Shown here piece by piece: positions 16,872 to 25,244 of a DNA stretch of 64,000 nt. Each line of letters starts with the position of its first letter. Within the stretch, counting starts at the first letter, position 1. Source of the DNA: Gemmatirosa kalamazoonensis (GTDB lineage Bacteria > Gemmatimonadota > Gemmatimonadetes > Gemmatimonadales > Gemmatimonadaceae); NCBI RefSeq assembly GCF_000522985.1, contig NZ_CP007128.1:1906220-1970219 (forward strand), written 5' to 3'. The notes beneath the pieces were generated by a model, which was given only the letters and a program-made list of their open reading frames with translations, ran no database searches and was not told the origin of the DNA. The translations under genes and the position numbers were made by a program.

Positions 16872-18416
16872 TCAGGGCAGTCCGATGCTGTACACGTCGA
16901 GGACCGCCCCCGCGGTCGTCGACCCGCCGACGACCAGCAACCGGTGACGCGGCGGGTCGTAGAACAGGCCACCCGACCACCGCGCCGACGGCGCCGCGCC
17001 CCGCGCGGTCACGGGACGCCACCCGCTCAGCGGTGTTGCGAGATCGAGTCGTTCGAGGACATTGCGTGCCGAGGAGAGATCGGGATGCACCTCCCACACG
17101 CTGCCGTTCCTGTTAGGTGGGAGCGGGGCGAGCCCGCCGAACCGGTAGACTGCGTTCGCCTCGGGGACCACGTCGAGCGCGGCGCCGATGAAGGTCGCCT
17201 CGCGAGTCGGGTCGTTCGGCAGCACCTGTGTCCACGCGTTCGTCGCGAAGTCCAGACGCCATAGGTCGTTAGGCGTCAGCGCGCCGTCGAACTGGCTACC
17301 GGTCGGATAGCCTTGACCGCCCCCGAGAAATAGGGCCCCACCCGTCTCGTCGATCCCCGCCGCGTCCCCGAACCGCGGCATCGGGCGGAGGGAACTCTGC
17401 GCGAGCTGGATCCATGTCGCATTGGAGCGGTCGTACGACCAGAGATCATTGTGCCACGTGAAGAAGCCATAGCCGCCGAAGAAGGCGAGCCGCTGAACAC
17501 CGGGGTGCCAGAACGCCACAGGACCGTTGTACGCGGAGGCCCAGGGCCAAGGCGAGAGCCGGTGCCACGTCCCGCCCGTCTCCGGCAGCGCCCATACGGG
17601 TCCGAGACCCTCCTCGAACGTCAGCAGTTCGTGGCGCGTCGGGTCGTGGACGAGCTGCCGTGTCTGTAAGCCATCGGGCAGCCCATCGGCCGGAATCGCC
17701 CTCCAGGCGTCCGTCGTCAGGTCGAATCGCCACACCGTGAACGGACTCGTCTCGTACGGGATGGAGTACAAGGCGAAGACCGCGTTGTCCTCGCCGACGT
17801 ATACCGCAGACACCCGCTGCCCACCGCTGGCCGGACTCGCCGCACGCATAGCCCACGTCGACGTTGTCTTCGCGATCCAGAACTTGATCGGCACGGTGCT
17901 GCCATTCTGAAACGTGGCCACACCGGCGCCCCCCGTCGCCTTCGCGCTTCCATCGATTAGTCGCACGTCGATGGAGCCGATCTCGCCTCGCGCCGCCGTC
18001 CGCACGCGGATCCGGTAAGCCGGATCCGTGCTGAGGGTGCAGGGGCCCTGCACGCATTGCTTCGTCTTCCAGTTCGCGATGTACTGCTGGCTCGCGGCGT
18101 CGAGACGCACGTCACGCTCGCCGCTGCCGAACGTGAAGCTTGCCACGACGGTGCCGCAGCCTCCGTCGGTGCCGGCGACGCAGACGTCCACCGTAGGGCG
18201 GGCGTCGGAATCGAGCGTTGACGGAGCCGTGGCGGCCGGGGAGATCGGCGGCAGGAAGGCGAATGCGCTACTCGACGCCGTGGCCGTCGAGTGACGGGGT
18301 CCGGTCTCGGGAAACGCGTGTGGCCGGGTAGGCGCGGTCGGATCCGCGCACGCGACGGTCAGAGCAATCAGCATCGGCCAGCGAACGGCCGCGCCGCTAG
18401 AGCGTGCTCGCAGCAT
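16872..18416 (-). CDS. Kelch-repeat lipoprotein
   Basis: 514 aa. The N-terminus MLRARSSGAAVRWPMLIALTVAC-ADPTAPT is a lipoprotein signal (lipobox LTVAC). A beta-rich domain to about residue 180 has a Cys pair region (DVCVAGTDGGCGTVV, KTKQCVQGPCTLS) and ends NGSTVPIKFWIAK. From about residue 200 there are kelch-type blades with patterns such as LAFFGGYGFFTWHNDLWSYD, ALFLGGGQGY and LLVVGGST, which form a beta propeller. The GGAGG before the ATG at 18416 decides the start; longer in-frame starts lack a signal. It is divergent from the transmembrane SARP/AAA regulator, with 273 bp between the starts. I infer that it sits on the outer or inner membrane and may be controlled by that regulator. Third-position GC looks lower here than in neighbouring genes. 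Confidence 0.85.
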   Translation of the reverse strand: MLRARSSGAAVRWPMLIALTVACADPTAPTRPHAFPETGPRHSTATASSSAFAFLPPISPAATAPSTLDSDARPTVDVCVAGTDGGCGTVVASFTFGSGERDVRLDAASQQYIANWKTKQCVQGPCTLSTDPAYRIRVRTAARGEIGSIDVRLIDGSAKATGGAGVATFQNGSTVPIKFWIAKTTSTWAMRAASPASGGQRVSAVYVGEDNAVFALYSIPYETSPFTVWRFDLTTDAWRAIPADGLPDGLQTRQLVHDPTRHELLTFEEGLGPVWALPETGGTWHRLSPWPWASAYNGPVAFWHPGVQRLAFFGGYGFFTWHNDLWSYDRSNATWIQLAQSSLRPMPRFGDAAGIDETGGALFLGGGQGYPTGSQFDGALTPNDLWRLDFATNAWTQVLPNDPTREATFIGAALDVVPEANAVYRFGGLAPLPPNRNGSVWEVHPDLSSARNVLERLDLATPLSGWRPVTARGAAPSARWSGGLFYDPPRHRLLVVGGSTTAGAVLDVYSIGLP

Positions 18417-18689
18417 CTGGCTCCTCCACGGTGAGGGACGGGGATGGAGCCGCGTCGACGACCCAGCGCCCGGGTGGGCCAGGCGACGGTCGGCGACACG
18501 ACTGCCGTCACCATCGCGGTCGTGTGTGAATCCACCGTCAATCCCCTCTGCGGCATCGGGTTGCAGATGCGGCGGGGCCGTGATCGCGCCCTGGACGGCT
18601 GCTGGGCCCTTGCGTAACGTCGCCACGTGCCCCTCCGCCAAGGGGATGCTCCCTCCCACTCCCCGTAGTCCCGCCGTCCCGCTGCCCGC

Positions 18690-21600
18690 GTGTTTCTCCG
18701 CCTGTTCGGCCCACCCGCGCTCCATGCCTCGAGCGATCCGCAGTCGCCCATCCTCCTCTCTCCGGGGAAGCCTGCGGCGGTTCTCGCATATCTCGCGTGC
18801 ACGGCCTCACATCGCGCGTCACGCGACGAGTTGCTCGACCTTCTCTGGTCTCACGTCGAGCCTGATCGCGCCCGGCAGTCGCTGCGACAGGCGCTGACAC
18901 ATCTCCGACGCATCCTCGGGCCGGGCGCCATCGAGACGGCGGCTGACTTCGTTCTGCTGCGTGCCGCGCTCGCCAGCGACGCGGCGCTCTTCGACGCCGC
19001 ATTCATGGCGGGCAATGCCGCCGAGGCGCTCCGTTGGGCAGCCGCGCCATTCCTGTCCGAGTTCGCGACGCCTGGCGGCGCCACGTTCGAGCAGTGGGGG
19101 GCGAGCCTGCGCGTGCGCTACGACGTCGCGGTCGTACGAGCGCGCGAGTTGGTGGCGCGCGAACACCTCGATGCGGGCCGCTTTCAGGAAGCGCGTGACG
19201 TTGCGCGCCTCGCCATCACCACCGCCCCGGATCGAGAGTCACCGTGGCGCCTGCTGCTCGAAGTGCTCCTCTCGGCTGGCGACCGACTGAACGCATCGCT
19301 CGAAGCCGCGGCCCTCGAGCGGTGGCTCGCCGACGAGGAACGCGAGCCCGCGCCCACGACCCGTCGCCTGCTCCGTCGGGTGTGGAGCGAGTGGAACGAT
19401 GGTTTGTCGGACGCGGCGGGCCCCATGCCCGATGGTGGTGGAGCGGCATTTCTCGCTCCAGAGCTTGTCGGCCGTGAACGTGAGTTCGCGCGACTACTCG
19501 GCGCGTGGACCGAGGCCCGCCGCCGCGGCCTCGTGCGCGTTCACGTCACGGGCCCTCCGGGGATCGGCAAGAGCCGTCTCCTCGCCGAGGTGCGCCAGCG
19601 GTGGCGCGCCGTCGGCGTCACGGCGCTGCTTGTCCGCTGTCATCCCGGCTCCCGTCGGATCCCGGGCGTGCTGTTGTCCGACGTCGTGACGGCGCTCGCT
19701 CACCTCCCGGGATCGCTCGGCGTGTCGCCCGCGTGCGCCGCGTCCCTGGTGGAGCTCGCGCCGGCGCTCGCCGAGACGTATCGCGGGGCACCCAGAGGGG
19801 ACGGCGGCTCCGCGACCGGCGCGTTAGGCGCCGACGCCGAGCGGCGATGGCTCCAGGCACTCGAGCAACTCGTGCGGGCGGTGACGGAGGAGCGCCCCAT
19901 CGCGCTCGTGCTCGACGACGTCCACTGGGCGGACGACGTCTCGTCGCGCGTGATACTCGGCTCCCTCGAGCGGCTCGCCGCGTGTCGTGTGCTGCTGGCC
20001 ACCACGGCGCGGGACGGGACGGCGGCCGCGTGGGCGCCTTCGGATCTCGATGGCGAGCGTGCCGTCGAGAACGCGGCCGAAGGCGTGGACGCCCCGGCCG
20101 TGCACAACGTGCCGCTCGCTCCGTTAGGCATCGCGGACGTCGACGCGCTTGTGCGGAGCATCGGTGCGCTACCCGTCGCCGGGTGGCCGGAGGTGCTGCT
20201 CCCGTCGCTCGCCTCGTCCACACGCGGTGTACCGCTGGTTCTGCTCGAGCTCCTGGCGTTGCTGGTCGAGCGGGAGCTGCTCGCGTTGACGGACGAGGGA
20301 TGGCGGCTCGGTCGAGCCTCGCGGCCGCTCGAATCGGCGTGCGCGCTACTGGAGGCGCACGCGGGACCTGGTGCGCGCGTGGCCGGCCTCGACTCCAGCG
20401 CGCTGCGTGTGCTGGCCGCTCTCGCTGTCGTCGGGGCACCGCTCGACGCGGAGACCGTCGGAGCGGGCGTCGGTTGTGACGCCGGGACGGCGGAGGCGAG
20501 GCTCGTCGCGCTCGCACGGCGCGGGCTCGTGCGCCTAACGGACGACGGTCATTGGGAACCGGCGCACGACGAGATCCGGGACGCGGTGCTCGCGCGACTG
20601 CCGGACGACGAGGTCCGCCCGATGGCCCGGTCGCTCGGTATGCACTACGCGGCGTGCGCGGCGGCGGCCGGTGACGCGGCGACGCCGCTCGCGCGGGCTG
20701 CGGCCGCGTTCGTGCTCGCCGGCGCGGACGAGCCGCTGGCGAGGGTGTTCATGCGCTGGCTCCTGCTGTGCCGCCGGCAGGGCGACCGCCGGCCGGACGC
20801 GGATCTCGCGCGCGAGCTACTCGGCGACGCGGCGTCCGCGCAGCGCGTGAACACGCTGCTCGCTGCCCGGCCGATCGCGGACCGCTTCGGCCTCCGGTCC
20901 CGGCGCGCGGCGGCGGGCATGCTCGCCGCCATGCTGGTCGTCGCCGTGGGCGTCGCAGCGGGCCAGCTCGTCGCCGTGCGCGCGGCCGACGCCCAGGCAC
21001 GTCGGGCGCGCAAGCCTACGCGCCTCGCGTTGATCGCCCAACCGTTCACGTGGAAGGTCGGCTTCCCCATGACGCCGGTGCCGATCGCGGAGGTACAGGA
21101 CGCATCCGGGGAACCGGTCCTGACGGCCGGAGACTCCGTGCGTGTGGACGTGACCGGCGCGCAAGCGATCGTCGCGGGGAACACGGCGCCGGTGGTGCGT
21201 GGACGGGGCACGTTCGATCGTGCCGTGCTTGCGCAGCTCGGTGCCGGCCAGATGTCGCTCCGATTCACCTATCCCGGCGTACCGCCGCTGGTGGTGCCCA
21301 TCGTGAGCGGAGGGACCGAATACTCCGTTCTCAGCCTGACTCTCGTCGGTGCCAGCGTGAACGGTCAGGTCCTCACGCCGCGCCAGCGTGTAGCCCGAGT
21401 GCAGGCCGGCGACTCCATCGCCCTCGTGCTCGACCTCCGCTACACCAGTCCGTTCCCCGCGGCGAACGTCGTGATGGGCGCCGCGCCGTCGTGGGGCGAC
21501 CCGGCGAAGAGCTTCGTGCGGCTCGCTTCGTTGGTCACGCCGGCGCGCGCCTTCGCGCTCCACACGCAGACGACCCTACATGCGCCTAACGAAACGGGGC

Positions 21601-21896
21601 GTTACCACGTGGTGGTGGCGTTCGGGGCCGAGGAGAACGTGGCGTACTTGCTCTCGGGGACGAACTGGACCGTCGGCCGCGCCATCTGGCACGACGGCAA
21701 TGACGTCGCCGACTGGAACGAGACCCAGCGCGACGAGGCGGACCGGAGCGGCTCGGCGCCCGCCATCATGCTCGAGCGTCGCGGCGGACCGATCGCGACG
21801 GGTGTCGCAGTGCCCATCCGGTCGCGCGACATGCTTCGGCATCGGATCCGCGTCCCTGCCACGACGCTGACGATCGACGTGCTACCGCGTCGTTGA
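18690..21896 (+). CDS. Transmembrane SARP/BTAD regulator with AAA ATPase and outer C-terminal domain
   Basis: 1,068 aa. Starts with a short winged helix (LRLFGPPALHASS) and BTAD domain to about residue 240. An AAA/NACHT-like ATPase follows: Walker A GPPGIGKS near residue 290 and Walker B IALVLDDVHWAD near 410. A helical part comes next. A single hydrophobic segment (AAAGMLAAMLVVAVGVAAGQLVAV) lies near residues 745-770. The last 300 residues look like two Ig-like beta domains (GDSVRVDVTGAQAIVAGN; AGDSIALVLDLRY). SARP/LAL regulators are normally soluble; a membrane span with an outer domain suggests direct sensing from outside, which is an inference. The GTG start at 18690 fits the family start. 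It is divergent from the kelch lipoprotein, a likely target. Confidence 0.82.
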   Translation: MFLRLFGPPALHASSDPQSPILLSPGKPAAVLAYLACTASHRASRDELLDLLWSHVEPDRARQSLRQALTHLRRILGPGAIETAADFVLLRAALASDAALFDAAFMAGNAAEALRWAAAPFLSEFATPGGATFEQWGASLRVRYDVAVVRARELVAREHLDAGRFQEARDVARLAITTAPDRESPWRLLLEVLLSAGDRLNASLEAAALERWLADEEREPAPTTRRLLRRVWSEWNDGLSDAAGPMPDGGGAAFLAPELVGREREFARLLGAWTEARRRGLVRVHVTGPPGIGKSRLLAEVRQRWRAVGVTALLVRCHPGSRRIPGVLLSDVVTALAHLPGSLGVSPACAASLVELAPALAETYRGAPRGDGGSATGALGADAERRWLQALEQLVRAVTEERPIALVLDDVHWADDVSSRVILGSLERLAACRVLLATTARDGTAAAWAPSDLDGERAVENAAEGVDAPAVHNVPLAPLGIADVDALVRSIGALPVAGWPEVLLPSLASSTRGVPLVLLELLALLVERELLALTDEGWRLGRASRPLESACALLEAHAGPGARVAGLDSSALRVLAALAVVGAPLDAETVGAGVGCDAGTAEARLVALARRGLVRLTDDGHWEPAHDEIRDAVLARLPDDEVRPMARSLGMHYAACAAAAGDAATPLARAAAAFVLAGADEPLARVFMRWLLLCRRQGDRRPDADLARELLGDAASAQRVNTLLAARPIADRFGLRSRRAAAGMLAAMLVVAVGVAAGQLVAVRAADAQARRARKPTRLALIAQPFTWKVGFPMTPVPIAEVQDASGEPVLTAGDSVRVDVTGAQAIVAGNTAPVVRGRGTFDRAVLAQLGAGQMSLRFTYPGVPPLVVPIVSGGTEYSVLSLTLVGASVNGQVLTPRQRVARVQAGDSIALVLDLRYTSPFPAANVVMGAAPSWGDPAKSFVRLASLVTPARAFALHTQTTLHAPNETGRYHVVVAFGAEENVAYLLSGTNWTVGRAIWHDGNDVADWNETQRDEADRSGSAPAIMLERRGGPIATGVAVPIRSRDMLRHRIRVPATTLTIDVLPRR

Positions 21897-21938
21897 GCCC
21901 TTAGTTGCCCGGGGGTCGCCTGAGTCGAGCGCACTCCC

Positions 21939-22058
21939 TCAGGGCCGCCGCGACTTCCGCCGGATGCGCCGCATCGTGATCACGTACAGCGGCAGCGACC
22001 CGACGAGGACCACCAGATAGATCAGGGCTTCCTCGATCAGTGTGGCCAGCAGTCGCAT
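21939..22058 (-). CDS. Small single-span membrane protein, 39 aa
   Basis: Not recognised. The frame MRLLATLIEEALIYLVVLVG... has one hydrophobic helix (about residues 9-28) and a strongly basic C-terminus (MRRIRRKSRRP), a positive-inside pattern. It lies 82 nt downstream of the S1/P1 nuclease gene on the same strand. The ribosome site is weak (CGGA). The clean helix and charge pattern support a real gene, but the length makes it uncertain. Confidence 0.45.
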   Translation of the reverse strand: MRLLATLIEEALIYLVVLVGSLPLYVITMRRIRRKSRRP

Positions 22059-22140
22059 CGTCGCGATCCGGGAGTCATGTACGGGGGAAGCCCCGGTATT
22101 CTGTCGACGTGCTGCGCCGAGCGCAACCGCGGACGTGCGG

Positions 22141-23064
22141 TTACTGGTGCTTCGTTACAGGGAGCCCGGACGTGACCCACGCGCTCCACCACAGGTCGCG
22201 CAGCATCGTCGCGCCCGCGGCGAGCCGCTCGGCGGCGAACTGCGCGTGCGCGGGGTCCGCGTTCGTCGGGGTGAACGGCGACGCCTTCTCGAGGTCGTAG
22301 AGGCGCGTGAGCTCGGCAGCCGTCAGGCCGAGGTACGCGCGCACGGCGGGGCGCACGTCCTCGATCACCTGGGGCGTGCGCGCCACGAGGGGCGTCACCG
22401 CGGCGGGGGTGATCCGCGCCTGCACGAACGCGCTCTCGAACCGCGAGTGGAACGTGCGGTCGGTCGTGTAGCCGTTCGGGTTGTCGCCCGTCCAGCCGTT
22501 GAACTGCTTGCTGACGTGCGTCGGGTTCGACCCGTCCGCGACGTAGTGGCCGAGGATGCCGGCGTCGTCGATGATGCGCGCCTCGATCCACCGCCTCGTC
22601 GAGTCGGGCGCGACGCGCCAGCGGCGGAAGTCGGACCGGAGCTGCTGGGTGAGCTCGAGGATGCGGAACGGCAGCACCCCCACCACGGCCGGGTCGAGGC
22701 CGAGCGCCCGGACCGAGTCGGCGAACGCGAAGCGCGACGGCGCGGCGAGCGCGCTCGCCAGCCGGTCGGCGGGAAGCATGTCCGCGTCGATGAAGTGCTC
22801 CGGCGCGGTCGCTCCGTCGAGCGCGGGATCGAGCTCCCGCTCGGCGCGCTCGCGCCACCGGTCGGGCTCGGAGTTCAGGTACGCGAGCTGGGCCGCCGCG
22901 TCGCGGAAGAACGCGGGCATCTCCCGCGGGAGCGCGGCCGCCGCGACGCCGCCGATCAGCCGGTGACCGTAGTCGCCCCACGCGTCGCCGGTCGTGGGCC
23001 GGAGCAGGAGCAGCCCGCCGGCGAGCGCGGCGACGAGCAGGGCAGGCAGGCGATGTCTGGACAC
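22141..23064 (-). CDS. S1/P1-type nuclease (zinc-dependent), secreted
   Basis: 307 aa. A signal peptide (HRLPALLVAALAGGLLLL) is followed by DAWGDYGHRLIG. In S1/P1 enzymes the mature N-terminal Trp and nearby His bind zinc, matching WGDYGH here. Further zinc ligands are visible in APEHFIDADM and in GHYVADGSNPTHVS (HxxxD). The family cuts single-stranded nucleic acids and removes 3'-phosphates, or acts as phospholipase C; nuclease is preferred from the W-G-x-x-GH start. The GTG start at 23064 gives the signal peptide directly. The region just upstream is the GGGCAGGA palindrome, so its promoter or leader lies in repeats. Confidence 0.83.
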   Translation of the reverse strand: MSRHRLPALLVAALAGGLLLLRPTTGDAWGDYGHRLIGGVAAAALPREMPAFFRDAAAQLAYLNSEPDRWRERAERELDPALDGATAPEHFIDADMLPADRLASALAAPSRFAFADSVRALGLDPAVVGVLPFRILELTQQLRSDFRRWRVAPDSTRRWIEARIIDDAGILGHYVADGSNPTHVSKQFNGWTGDNPNGYTTDRTFHSRFESAFVQARITPAAVTPLVARTPQVIEDVRPAVRAYLGLTAAELTRLYDLEKASPFTPTNADPAHAQFAAERLAAGATMLRDLWWSAWVTSGLPVTKHQ

Positions 23065-23082
23065 GCCGGACGATAACGACCA

Positions 23083-23180
23083 GGGCAGGAGGGCAGGAGG
23101 GCAGGAGGGCAGGAGGGCGGGAGGGCAGGAGACCGTGAGACTCTCCTGCCCTCCCGCCCTCCTGCCCTCCTGCCCTCTCC
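23083..23180. repeat. Long palindrome, AGGAGGGC tandem arms
   Basis: Left arm 23083-23132 is about six head-to-tail copies of an 8-nt unit (gggcagga). Right arm about 23141-23180 is the reverse complement; at least 32 nt pair perfectly. It separates the small gene ending at 23181 from the nuclease start at 23064. A close copy with the same unit is at 32185-32262. Confidence 0.9.
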
Positions 23181-23384
23181 TCAGTCCTGGTCCGTCGGCC
23201 GATCCGGGTCTGCGAGCCGCGAGTCGTTGCGGCCAGTCACCGAGCCGCGGGCCGACTCCTCGGGGCTGCCGCCCTGCACCTGCTGCGGACCGCCCTGGTT
23301 GTGGCGGGCGCTGACGTCGTCGTTGCCGTGGCGCGGTGCGCGCCCGCCCTTCTTCGAGTTCGTGTTGCCGCTGCTGCCGCTCAT
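23181..23384 (-). CDS. Small hydrophilic protein, 67 aa
   Basis: Not recognised. Sequence begins MSGSSGNTNSKKGGRAPRHG and is rich in Gly, Ser, Asn, Asp and Arg with no hydrophobic segment, so it is probably disordered. The start is well supported by AAGGAG 8 nt before the ATG. It resembles in style the small stress-related hydrophilic proteins of soil bacteria, but no named family is claimed. The stop codon abuts the AGGAGGGC palindrome, which could serve as its 3' hairpin. Confidence 0.65.
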   Translation of the reverse strand: MSGSSGNTNSKKGGRAPRHGNDDVSARHNQGGPQQVQGGSPEESARGSVTGRNDSRLADPDRPTDQD

Positions 23385-23521
23385 GCCGTCGCTCCTTGGG
23401 CTGCGTGGACCGACCGGGCGGGGCAGAGGGTGTGCCAGGGACGGCGTGCGGCCGCGTTTCGAGACTTGCCGCATTCGCTCGGAGCGCGCAGCATGGCGGC
23501 ACCCGAACACCACGAGGACGC

Positions 23522-25090
23522 ATGCCCCGCGTCGCCCGCCTGCCGTTCGCCGCGCTCGTCGTCGCACTGCTCGCGCGCCCGCTCCATGCGCAGTCGCACC
23601 ACGACGCCGAGCGCCTCGGCACCGTGCACCTCGCGACGTCGTGCCGTCCGGAGGTCGCGCCGCGGTTCGACCGCGCGGTGGCGCTGCTGCACTCGTTCGA
23701 GTTCGGCGCCGCGATCCGCGGCTTCGAGGACGTGCTCGCCGGCGACTCGACGTGTGCGATGGCGTACTGGGGGATCGCGCTCGCGCGGTGGACGAACCCC
23801 GTGGCCCCCGGCGAGCGCCCCACGGCGGCGCTCGTGCTGGGACGACGCGCCGCCGACGCCGCGGCGCGCCTCGCACCGCGCGCGACGCCGCGCGAGCAGG
23901 GCTACGCCGCCGCCGTCGCGGCGCTGTACGCGGACTACGAGCACGTCGACCAGCAGACACGCGTCCGCGCGTACGAGCGGGCGATGGCCGACCTCGTGGC
24001 GCGCGAGCCCGCCGACACCGAGGCGAGGATCTTCCACGCCATCGCGCTCGTCGCCGCGGCGCCGCCGACCGACAAGTCGTACGCCGACTTGCGGCGCGCG
24101 GGCGCGGAGCTCGAGGCGCTGTGGGCGAGGCAGCCCGACCACCCCGGGCTCGCGCACTACATCATCCACAGCTACGACGTTCCCGCGCTCGCCCCGCGCG
24201 CCGCGGCGGCGGCGCGGCGCTACGCCGCGATCGCGCCCTCCGCCGCGCATGCGCTGCACATGCCGTCGCACACGTTCACGCGCGTCGGCCAGTGGCAGGC
24301 GTCGGTCGACGCGAACCGCCGCTCCGCCGAGGCCGCGCTGCGTGACGCGTCGATCGCCGAGGTGCTGCACGCGTCGGATTACCAGGTGTACGCGTACCTG
24401 CAGATGCGGCGCGACTCCGCCGCGCGCGCGGTGCTGGCCACGCTCCCCGCGCTCGCCGCGCGCTTCGATCCCACCGCCGTGACCGGCGCCGCGCCCGGCT
24501 CGGCGGGCGTGTTCGCGCTCGCCGCGATGCCGGCGCGCTACGCGCTGGAGCGCGGCGCGTGGGCGGAGGCGGCGGTGCTGGAGCCCGTGGCGAGCGCGTT
24601 CCCGTATGCCGAGGCGATGACGTACTTCGCCCGCGCGTTGGGCGCGGCGCACATCGGCGACACTGCACGGGCGCGCGTCGCGGGCGAGTGGCTCGCGGCG
24701 ATCCGCGACCGGCTCGCGGCGCGCGGCGAGCCGTACTGGGCGGAGCAGGTCGCGATCCAGACGTTAGGCGCCGACGCCTGGCTCGCGTTCGCCCGCGGGC
24801 GCCGCGACGACGCGCTCGCGCTCATGCGCGAGGCCGCGACGCGCGAGGACGCCACGGAGAAGAGCGCCGTCACGCCCGGCCCGCTCGCCCCCGCGCGCGA
24901 GCTGCTCGGCGACCTGTTCGCGGCACTCGGCCGACCGCGCGAGGCGCTGGCCGAGTACCGCGCTACACTGGTGAGGGAGCCTAACCGATACCGCGCGCTC
25001 GACGGCGCCCGCCGCGCCGCGCTCGCGGCCGGCGACCGCGCGGCGGCGGCGCGCTACGCCTCGCAGATCCGGACGCTCATGGGCCGTTGA
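23522..25090 (+). CDS. Secreted TPR-repeat protein
   Basis: 522 aa. A signal peptide ends at about RPLHA-QSHH. The rest is helical with TPR-like units (AMAYWGIALARWTNP; EARIFHAIALVAAAP; PREALAEYRATLVREPNRYRAL near the C-terminus). The conserved stretch LAHYIIHSYDVP followed by HALHMPSHTFTRVGQW, with several His, is typical of a family of periplasmic TPR proteins of unknown function. The ATG at 23522 follows a GAGGA site. It is divergent from the small protein at 23181-23384 and convergent with the M14 peptidase. The role is unknown; protein-protein binding in the periplasm is likely. Confidence 0.82.
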   Translation: MPRVARLPFAALVVALLARPLHAQSHHDAERLGTVHLATSCRPEVAPRFDRAVALLHSFEFGAAIRGFEDVLAGDSTCAMAYWGIALARWTNPVAPGERPTAALVLGRRAADAAARLAPRATPREQGYAAAVAALYADYEHVDQQTRVRAYERAMADLVAREPADTEARIFHAIALVAAAPPTDKSYADLRRAGAELEALWARQPDHPGLAHYIIHSYDVPALAPRAAAAARRYAAIAPSAAHALHMPSHTFTRVGQWQASVDANRRSAEAALRDASIAEVLHASDYQVYAYLQMRRDSAARAVLATLPALAARFDPTAVTGAAPGSAGVFALAAMPARYALERGAWAEAAVLEPVASAFPYAEAMTYFARALGAAHIGDTARARVAGEWLAAIRDRLAARGEPYWAEQVAIQTLGADAWLAFARGRRDDALALMREAATREDATEKSAVTPGPLAPARELLGDLFAALGRPREALAEYRATLVREPNRYRALDGARRAALAAGDRAAAARYASQIRTLMGR

Positions 25091-25092
25091 GG

Positions 25093-25234
25093 TCGCGCGG
25101 AGGCGTAGGAGAGCCTTCTGCTGTGTATTCGAACCGCAGAGGACGCGGACGGCCGCAGAGGACTGCAATTGTTGTCCTCTGCGGCCCTCCGCGTCCTCTG
25201 CGGTTCAATGTCGTTCTCCGCAGCTCCGCGTGAG
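25093..25234. repeat. Long palindrome, CGCAGAGGAC-type arms, between convergent genes
   Basis: Core arms 25131-25163 and 25174-25206 are reverse complements over 33 nt with one mismatch. Looser outer arms (gcgcggaggcgtaggagag against ttctccgcagctccgcgtga) extend it to 25093-25234. It lies between convergent stop codons, as a bidirectional terminator would. Confidence 0.88.
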
Positions 25235-25244
25235 CCGGATGTGC

